DNA from: a virus | Strand: one strand, 5' to 3' | IMG/VR virus record: IMGVR_UViG_3300006789_000104 | Location: 1 to 29,289 of that record | DNA length: 29,289 bases | Part shown: positions 23,886-29,289 of the stretch, piece by piece | How positions within the stretch are numbered: the first letter of the stretch is position 1 | How the letters are laid out: each line of letters starts with the position of its first letter | Translations under genes and position numbers: made by a program | The notes under the pieces: model-generated | The model's input: only the letters and a program-made list of their open reading frames with translations | Told to the model about the DNA's origin: nothing | Database searches by the model: none

Positions 23886-24431
23886 TTAAAATGGTATGTC
23901 CTCATCGCCAGCATCGGCTGTTACTTTTTCTAGGCTAACTTTTTCTTGAGGTTTTGTGTCGAATGAAGGTATAAATTCCCCTCCATCTTCATCAAACTCC
24001 ACTAAGTCTAGAACTTGAACTGCTTGAAGCTCTAACGATGTATTTTGAACTCCATCTCGTGTCCAATTATGTGCTGAACATTGGACGTTGCATATTGAAC
24101 CATTACCAATCAATTCATTGAATGGGTTGCCATATGTGTCTACAACGATAACTGGCTTTTTAGGTTTACCACCTACTCCGAAAGTAGTTGATTTCTTCAA
24201 TTTTACTTGACGAAGTCCATCCTCTAAAACCAAATCATGTTCGGCATCCCTCTTGAATTTTGGGAATAGTTTTGTTTCTTTATAGGCATTTGCCTGCTCG
24301 TCTGATAAAACGACTTGGATAGTCCAGTTATCAACACCTACACCTTGGAAGGGAGGCTCTGGATTATCATCACGCAATTTTGCCCATAGGACTTTTACAT
24401 TCTCGAAAGAATATTTATTTATATTTGACAT
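23886..24431 (-). CDS. Single-stranded DNA-binding protein (T7 gp2.5-like)
   Basis: This 181-aa protein has an OB-fold-like beta-rich core (KVLWAKLRDDNPEPPFQGVG, NWTIQVVL, then ELIGNGSICNVQCSAHNW) and an acidic C-terminal tail ending DAGDEDIPF. A tail with acidic residues and a terminal aromatic is the partner-binding feature of gp2.5-type SSBs. It coats single strands and recruits polymerase, primase and nucleases. AAAAGGAGAC precedes the ATG, and a near-perfect palindrome lies just upstream. The 137-base gap before it, after the polymerase gene, may hold a promoter. Confidence 0.82.
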   Translation of the reverse strand: MSNINKYSFENVKVLWAKLRDDNPEPPFQGVGVDNWTIQVVLSDEQANAYKETKLFPKFKRDAEHDLVLEDGLRQVKLKKSTTFGVGGKPKKPVIVVDTYGNPFNELIGNGSICNVQCSAHNWTRDGVQNTSLELQAVQVLDLVEFDEDGGEFIPSFDTKPQEKVSLEKVTADAGDEDIPF

Positions 24432-24454
24432 TATTGTCTCCTTTTATTGTTATA

Positions 24455-24474
24455 TTAGCTCTATATAGAACTAA
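24455..24474. promoter_or_regulatory. 20-bp near-perfect palindrome upstream of the SSB gene
   Basis: TTAGCTCTATATAGAACTAA is its own reverse complement except for one mismatched pair. It lies 24-43 bases before the SSB start, in the only sizeable spacer near the polymerase gene. It could be an operator or part of a phage promoter; no second copy was noticed. Confidence 0.4.
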
Positions 24475-24568
24475 TTTTATTAATAGCAAGTCTTGTTATT
24501 TTCTTGCTTTTCTTTTCCCTCTATAAGGGCAACATAGGATTTCTTCATATCTACCAAGGCTTGTAGCC

Positions 24569-27004
24569 CTAACAGAAGAAATACTTTGATATCCTTATTT
24601 CATTCAAATCCAAAAGACCTGATTCAGGCATTTGTATTTTGAATTCTTCATCGTTATCTACGAACTGTTCTTTCATATCTTTTATGATGTTACAATCGTA
24701 CATATCGATAAATACCTCTTTTGTTGTTTCTAACAATTTATCTACATCATCAGCATGAACTGAAAATGAATCATGTATTGCTCCAAAAGAAGATATTCCT
24801 ATATCTTTTAAATGATTTATAACTAGACACATATGACTTGCATCCATAGAATGCACATAATTTGGACTTATGCCCGACATTATTTCATGCAGTGCTGGTT
24901 TATCTGTTGTTTCATAATAAACAAGGTCTATACGGGTTTTGTTAATTCTTACAACTGTTTTTCTTTTCTGTGTCGTCCACTTTTCTGATTTAACTTCAAA
25001 ACCACTAGGTGTTTTCCATTCAGCTGATTCATATCCTAGCTTTGTTATTCTATATTTAGTAAGCTCTTGTAAGTAATTTTTAATTGCCACTGGTCCTGAA
25101 CATAGACTGTTATACGTTCCTACTAAATCTTTAGCTAATTTGTTTGCTATACTTCTTGTTATTTTGTATTTCTCTGTCATTCCTGCATCATAGCAATCGG
25201 TATATATTATGTTAGCTATACATTTCACACCTGCATCATAAGCTTTAGTCATCGTTCCTCTTTTGCTTATTCCCTTTCGTATTAGTTTCATAGGTATTTT
25301 AGAAAGTATTTCACCTAAATCATTTCCCACGTTCTTATTTATTATTCCTTTAGCAACTATTATATAGAAGTCTATTGGTTTTTCTTGAGGTGTAAGACCC
25401 ACCATCTTTCCTGCTACTTGGTCTTTACTCATTGCAGCTAAATGTTGTGTTCCGTTTACTGAACCATCTATTGCTATTGGTATTTGTGTGTAGTAGTCTC
25501 CTTCTTCAGCTAAATACTGAACAACCTCAAAACATAACGATAAAAATACCCATGGTTTTTCCGCATTTAACCAAATCTCTTTTGTTTTTATTGGATCCAT
25601 TGCTATTTCTAATAACATATCTAAGTTGTTCTCTGCCCATTTTATTCTATCTTCCAATGTCATTTTATCTACTGATATGTCGGGTATATTATCTTCTTTT
25701 AGTTCTGTTAAATAATCACCTTCTATCCAATCTAGTTCTTCTAATTCCTTTATTTTGTATGATTGGTTATAGCTGTTTGCAATATGAATTAACATAAACT
25801 TATAGCCCTTATCTGTCATTATCTTTTTCTCTGCGAACATTAAATGTCCTCTTGCTAAATCAGATGATTGATATGAAAAGTATGGGTCTCTTGCATAAAC
25901 TCTTCCTCTAAAATCCAAAAAGTTAGACATATAAAACTTATAACCTAACCATCCTGGAGTTTTTGTGTCTCCATGTATTGTATTTAGAATAAATTCGTCT
26001 CTGTTTGATTTTGACCTTAACCGTAAACACTTCTGTTTTGCTAACCAATACTTGTTTTCTATTTCATAGTCCACTATTGCTTTTTCAAGCTTTCTAGTTT
26101 CTTTATCGAAATTGTTTGTATTCGTTTTAAAGAGTTTTAAATTCTTTTCAATCTTCTTTATTTCTCTCTCTATTGCTTGAACTTTAGCACTGTTTCCTTT
26201 ATGTGGTTCAAATAAGGTACCATTATTAAATAAATCAACATTTTTAAGGTGTTTGTTTTTGTTTTCTCTCTTTATATCGAGAACGCTAAACTCTTCCATT
26301 TTGCCATCTTTTGTCTCTAGGCTTATGTCGGTATTAGTTAAATGTTTTTGTAGTAATTTGGATATCTGAGCTACGTTAGGATTAACTTCCCACTGAACTT
26401 CTTCTAATGAATTTATCGCTTTTATAAATTCAGGTGGATTTTGCTTATTTATCTTGATTGAATTTTTAACTAAAATATCTACGCATCCTAAAACCATTCT
26501 TTCTCTAGAATTCCATTTTGGATATTTCCTTATACTTATACCTGTTCTTTCTTTTATTGGTAGTTTTATATCTTTAAATCTTTTTCCTAGCTCTAAATGG
26601 TATGGTTGGAATCTAATGTTTCTTTTTATGCCATATATTTTAATTGTTTCATATGTTATATATTCTTCTCTGTGTAAAGTAAGATAATCTTTTTTGATAA
26701 GTGACTCAATTATTAATGAACCTAATTGAGCGTTTTTATGTGTGTTTATATTGGGTATATTTAATGAACGTGATGATATTTCTCCTACTTTAATTAAAGT
26801 ATTAGTTAACCAAATCATTCCTTTGTTTTTGCTAAAGGTATATGTTAAATAATTAAATGTTTCTAGAACAATTGTATATGTTCTAAAGTCATCCCTTAAG
26901 CATTTCGCATCTCTGAATAATCTTACTGCAGTTCTTTTATTGTTTTTAAAATCTGTTACTGTTTGTTCTATATCCCATACTATTTCTTGTACTTTATATT
27001 CCAT
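24569..27004 (-). CDS. T7-like single-subunit DNA-directed RNA polymerase
   Basis: This 811-aa polymerase (T7 has 883) shows all T7 family motifs: D364FRGR368 followed by VYARDP and SSDLARGHL, motif A D513 (AIDGSVNGTQHLAAM), motif B K577GISK581RGTMTKAY589D590, and VHSMDASHM leading to motif C H744-D745-S-F (AIHDSFSVHADD). It ends LNEIRISKYFFC, matching the T7 C-terminal region with an aromatic end. The start overlaps the primase gene by 11 bases and is preceded by AAGGGGG. In motif B the usual Arg (T7 R627) is Lys and the usual Gly after Tyr (G640) is Asp. It presumably transcribes middle or late phage genes, but its promoter could not be identified here. Confidence 0.95.
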   Translation of the reverse strand: MEYKVQEIVWDIEQTVTDFKNNKRTAVRLFRDAKCLRDDFRTYTIVLETFNYLTYTFSKNKGMIWLTNTLIKVGEISSRSLNIPNINTHKNAQLGSLIIESLIKKDYLTLHREEYITYETIKIYGIKRNIRFQPYHLELGKRFKDIKLPIKERTGISIRKYPKWNSRERMVLGCVDILVKNSIKINKQNPPEFIKAINSLEEVQWEVNPNVAQISKLLQKHLTNTDISLETKDGKMEEFSVLDIKRENKNKHLKNVDLFNNGTLFEPHKGNSAKVQAIEREIKKIEKNLKLFKTNTNNFDKETRKLEKAIVDYEIENKYWLAKQKCLRLRSKSNRDEFILNTIHGDTKTPGWLGYKFYMSNFLDFRGRVYARDPYFSYQSSDLARGHLMFAEKKIMTDKGYKFMLIHIANSYNQSYKIKELEELDWIEGDYLTELKEDNIPDISVDKMTLEDRIKWAENNLDMLLEIAMDPIKTKEIWLNAEKPWVFLSLCFEVVQYLAEEGDYYTQIPIAIDGSVNGTQHLAAMSKDQVAGKMVGLTPQEKPIDFYIIVAKGIINKNVGNDLGEILSKIPMKLIRKGISKRGTMTKAYDAGVKCIANIIYTDCYDAGMTEKYKITRSIANKLAKDLVGTYNSLCSGPVAIKNYLQELTKYRITKLGYESAEWKTPSGFEVKSEKWTTQKRKTVVRINKTRIDLVYYETTDKPALHEIMSGISPNYVHSMDASHMCLVINHLKDIGISSFGAIHDSFSVHADDVDKLLETTKEVFIDMYDCNIIKDMKEQFVDNDEEFKIQMPESGLLDLNEIRISKYFFC

Positions 27005-27920
27005 AAGCCCCCTTTTTAGTTAGTATGTCATTTTGATCGTAACCCATTCTCTCTGGAATAAAAACCCAAGCCTCTATTCCTTTCATTTTTAATCTTTTTG
27101 CTAATTTATATCCTGCTGCTTGTCCTGTATAATTATCATCATTATCGGCATATATCCATACTGACTTTATTTTGGTAGGAGGTATAAAGTTTTCTAGACA
27201 ATTTGCATTCATTGCTGCGAATGCTGGTAATCCTGAATCTTTATACGCTGCATATGCTGACTCTATCCCTTCAGCTATACATATTTTATCTTCAAAGTCT
27301 GTATGTAATCGAATTGCTGCTCCAGTAATCGAACCTTTTGGAGGCATTATTTTTCTTGGTGGGTCTATTTTAGCTTTTTTACCATCTTTTGTATATGTTA
27401 AATGATAAGATACACCATTTCCTTGCCAGTCTTGTATAAGCCCAACTAAAACTTCGTACTCTCCTTGGTTCTTCATATCTTTGTAGAAGTTTACTTTTGC
27501 TTGTTTTAGACCATCTGGATATTCATCAAATCCTCTAGAGTCTAAATATTTTGTGACAGATGTCCAGCCTTCCAAGTTTTGTGCCTTTTTAGCTATTGAC
27601 CTTAATGCGGGTACTGGGTCAAATTTAGGATTATCTATTAATGTGTTTTGAGTAATTCCCAATATTCCTTTTATTTGTTTTGCTGCTGTAGCAAATGAAA
27701 TATCAAAATACTTTTGTACTAAATCCCATCCATCTCCGTTATTACACCCACTGCAAATATATCTTCCTTCGTTTTGATAGTCTGTAAATCTGTATCTGTC
27801 TTTTCCACCACACATTGGACATGGGCCACCTTTACCTGTTAAGTATTTTTCTGGCATACCTAATTCAGTTAATACTTTGTACCACTTTCCTTTTACTTCA
27901 TGTGTTACATCAGCTTTCAT
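26994..27920 (-). CDS. Zinc-finger/Toprim DNA primase
   Basis: This 308-aa stand-alone primase is started by AAGGAGGTAATATG. C34PMC37GGKDRYRF with C56SGC59 is the N-terminal zinc ribbon of T7 gp4/P4 alpha-type primases. The Toprim domain has E217 (CIAEGIES) and D259-N-D261 (WIYADND), with a later GYDQNDILT. It makes RNA primers at the fork. Unlike T7 gp4, it has no fused RecA-like helicase; the replicative helicase must be elsewhere. The last 11 bases overlap the polymerase gene, so the two proteins are co-translated. Confidence 0.9.
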   Translation of the reverse strand: MKADVTHEVKGKWYKVLTELGMPEKYLTGKGGPCPMCGGKDRYRFTDYQNEGRYICSGCNNGDGWDLVQKYFDISFATAAKQIKGILGITQNTLIDNPKFDPVPALRSIAKKAQNLEGWTSVTKYLDSRGFDEYPDGLKQAKVNFYKDMKNQGEYEVLVGLIQDWQGNGVSYHLTYTKDGKKAKIDPPRKIMPPKGSITGAAIRLHTDFEDKICIAEGIESAYAAYKDSGLPAFAAMNANCLENFIPPTKIKSVWIYADNDDNYTGQAAGYKLAKRLKMKGIEAWVFIPERMGYDQNDILTKKGAYGI

Positions 27921-27929
27921 ATTACCTCC

Positions 27930-28559
27930 TTAATGTTTTAGATATGTTATGTTTTTAATTGATTTGTCCCAGCACATTGTACAACCATTACATTTGCCTT
28001 CGTTTTCAAATGCTCTACATGTTGCTTTATTTGTATCTGTTGAAACTGTGGATGTGTATGTGTATGCTGGCGGTTTCCCGTTTACCATTGTTCCACTTAA
28101 TCTTATTATTAAATTTGATGGTATTCTTTCTTTGTAGTTTTTAATTATATTTGATTCCTTTGTTGGCAACCAATGTTTTGTTTCAGGTGTTCTTCTTGCT
28201 ACCTCTATTATCTTTTTTAAATGTTCTTTATTTTGAATATCTCCACTATCAAAATGACGGAATAGTTTTGTCTTTGTTATCTTTTTCTTATTTTGTATTA
28301 CATATACCCAAGCATTAACCCAGTTTTTGTCTCCGATTAATTTTGTTCTTTTGCTTAATGCCTTTTGTACATTTGGGAATCTGTAATTGCCTTTTCTAGC
28401 GTAACAATCCTCGCATACAGACCCTTTTATTTTAGCTAATATAGAACCTGTTTTACAGTCAAAAGCAGATAAATTAGAACTACATGTATCTAGTTTAAGT
28501 GGATTTGCAACACCACCTATTATTTCTTCTGCTGTTTTTAATGTTTCTATTTGTATCAT
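27930..28559 (-). CDS. Cys-rich Gp88-like phage protein
   Basis: ATG 28559 (209 aa) is chosen over an upstream in-frame ATG because AAAAAGGAG lies directly before it. The N-terminal half has KLDTCSSNLSAFDC followed by VCEDCYARKGNYRFP, a CxxCYAxxGxY pattern. The C terminus has a Cys cluster, CRAFENEGKCNGCTMCWD. This arrangement is typical of the phage Gp88-like family, whose function is not established; the Cys could bind zinc or an iron-sulfur cluster. It lies between a DNA-binding protein and primase in the early operon. Confidence 0.65.
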   Translation of the reverse strand: MIQIETLKTAEEIIGGVANPLKLDTCSSNLSAFDCKTGSILAKIKGSVCEDCYARKGNYRFPNVQKALSKRTKLIGDKNWVNAWVYVIQNKKKITKTKLFRHFDSGDIQNKEHLKKIIEVARRTPETKHWLPTKESNIIKNYKERIPSNLIIRLSGTMVNGKPPAYTYTSTVSTDTNKATCRAFENEGKCNGCTMCWDKSIKNITYLKH

Positions 28560-28588
28560 TTTATTCTCCTTTTTACAAAAACACACAG

Positions 28589-28629
28589 GAGGCACACTTG
28601 AGCTTGCTCTTTAGCTCAAAACGTGCCTC
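28589..28629 (-). terminator. Long interrupted hairpin between HTH and Gp88-like genes
   Basis: GAGGCAC (28589-28595) pairs with GTGCCTC (28623-28629), and TTGAGCT (28598-28604) with AGCTCAA (28613-28619). This gives 14 paired bases with a small internal bulge and an eight-base loop. On the minus strand it follows the HTH gene and is followed by CTGTGTGTTTTTG, so it may be an imperfect terminator, attenuator or processing site in the operon. Confidence 0.6.
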
Positions 28630-28638
28630 ACATATTGT

Positions 28639-28932
28639 TTATATTTTTAGCATTGCCAGTTTAAGCATTGCATCATTTTCTGGTCCATCCCATGATGTTT
28701 TATATGATTTCTTAACTTCCCAGCTGTATTTTGGTTTGGGTTTGTATCTGTTTTGCTTTTTCTCTATTATTGGTTTCAGTTTTGTTTTGTGGGCGAGTTC
28801 AGATATTAACACTTTGCCTCTGTTTAATCTTGATACTATTGTTGAATGATTAACATTTAACTCCTTTGCTAAATCTATTGCATTTACTTTTCTATTGTTT
28901 TCTATAGTATATATTTTTCGTTTTCTAGACAT
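28639..28932 (-). CDS. Small helix-turn-helix DNA-binding protein, 97 aa
   Basis: Residues about 16-38 (VNAIDLAKELNVNHSTIVSRLNR) fit a helix-turn-helix: helix, LNVN turn, then a recognition helix. The protein starts with a very basic arm (MSRKRK) and has a basic middle (KPKPKYSWEVKKSYK). It begins four bases after the upstream stop, with AAAAGGA before the ATG. A regulator or a DNA-end/replication accessory is possible. The exact family is unknown, but DNA binding is likely. Confidence 0.6.
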   Translation of the reverse strand: MSRKRKIYTIENNRKVNAIDLAKELNVNHSTIVSRLNRGKVLISELAHKTKLKPIIEKKQNRYKPKPKYSWEVKKSYKTSWDGPENDAMLKLAMLKI

Positions 28933-28936
28933 TTTG

Positions 28937-29161
28937 TTATCCTTTTTCTAATAAATATTTACTTTCATCTAATAAAACATTACCCACTCTTTCCCAACAA
29001 TATTCACTTTCTTCAACTTTGGCTATGATATCACTCCATACTTCATTAGAAATACTTTGTTCTAGCCATTCTTCAACTAAACCTTTTTCCCACCATGCTA
29101 TAAGTATTTCTTCTTCTGGGTCAAATTTTTCCATTACTTTTATTAATGTTTTTATATTCAT
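28937..29161 (-). CDS. Small acidic protein, 74 aa, unknown
   Basis: It is started by a purine-rich AGGGAGGACAATAGG leader before ATG 29161. The product is strongly acidic and rich in Trp and Glu (KFDPEEEILIAWWEKGLVEE, ESEYCWERVG). DNA-mimic-like acidity is noted, but no family is recognised. It precedes the HTH gene by only four bases. Confidence 0.55.
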   Translation of the reverse strand: MNIKTLIKVMEKFDPEEEILIAWWEKGLVEEWLEQSISNEVWSDIIAKVEESEYCWERVGNVLLDESKYLLEKG

Positions 29162-29165
29162 AATC

Positions 29166-29289
29166 CTATTGTCCTCCCTCTGGTATTATTTCCATTTGGG
29201 GTTCTGAAGTCCAAAATGCACCTCCGCTGTTGCCCTCGTCATCTCCACTTGCTAATATCCAACTACCGTCTGTAAATATAATAATTGGT
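29166..29289 (-). CDS. 3' end of a gene entering from the right, unknown
   Basis: A minus-strand frame is open from the right edge to TAG at 29168-29166, giving 40 full codons that include IIIFTDGSWILASGDDEGN and end IIPEGGQ. The stop overlaps neither neighbour, and the next gene starts five bases later, so the operon continues to the right of the window. The start and function cannot be seen. Confidence 0.55.
   Translation of the reverse strand, partial: PIIIFTDGSWILASGDDEGNSGGAFWTSEPQMEIIPEGGQ

Noticed and set aside
24480-24548. 22-codon frame MKKSYVALIEGKEKQENNKT in the gap between polymerase and SSB
   Set aside because: It has no convincing ribosome site (only TTGG upstream), unlike every neighbouring gene, and could arise by chance in a 137-base gap.
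24569-27004. Identifying T7-like promoters for the polymerase
   Set aside because: No repeated 20-base motif ending in GGGA was found at gene starts in the window; promoter recognition sequences of divergent enzymes cannot be guessed.
1-29289. CRISPR arrays, tRNA genes, insertion sequences or integrase
   Set aside because: No regularly spaced repeats, cloverleaf-like segments, transposase or integrase motifs were noticed on reading; tRNA detection by eye is not reliable.

Overview
The window is an AT-rich stretch of a double-stranded DNA tailed-phage genome, most likely a podovirus-like lytic phage of an AT-rich and possibly marine bacterium. The lack of any host gene, the tight packing with overlapping stop/start codons, the strong AAGGAG-type ribosome sites and a T7/N4-like gene set support this. 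Host and genus cannot be fixed from the sequence. Terminase, portal and capsid genes are not seen and should lie to the left. DNA polymerase and a replicative helicase are not seen and should lie to the right.

Layout: two convergent gene blocks meet at a perfect bidirectional terminator at about 19744-19797. The left block (1-19724, + strand) is the late or virion block. It holds a lysis-type cluster (membrane/coiled-coil protein, HExxH lipoprotein, holin-like protein), a calcineurin-type phosphoesterase, a tail hub/nozzle-like protein, a tail fibre with a glycine-rich tip protein and an assembly chaperone, a GNAT-like protein, and a run of probable internal or DNA-ejection proteins. The run ends with a 1361-aa protein and a 1095-aa single-subunit RNA polymerase. 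The right block (19796-29289, - strand) is the early/middle replication and recombination block. Read in the direction of transcription it has small unknown genes, an HTH protein, a Gp88-like Cys-rich protein, a Toprim primase, an 811-aa T7-like RNA polymerase, a gp2.5-like SSB, a DEAH-type helicase, a YqaJ exonuclease, a RusA resolvase and several small genes.

The main discovery candidate is that the phage encodes two different single-subunit RNA polymerases. One sits in the replication operon. The other closes the ejection-protein cluster, where a virion-packaged, N4-like polymerase would be expected. Next to it, the 1361-aa ejection-type protein carries at its N terminus what looks like a complete staphylococcal-nuclease active site. 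Together they suggest an injected payload (nuclease plus RNA polymerase) that begins takeover. The packaged polymerase would transcribe the early minus-strand operon, which in turn encodes the second polymerase for later genes. The catalytic motifs are read directly from the sequence. Packaging and the transcription cascade are inferred from gene order.

Smaller points: a 57-residue internal duplication in the 1361-aa protein, non-canonical motif B residues in the 811-aa polymerase, very small genes (a 22-aa membrane peptide and a TTG-started 55-aa gene), and a cluster of three hairpins between the exonuclease and helicase genes.
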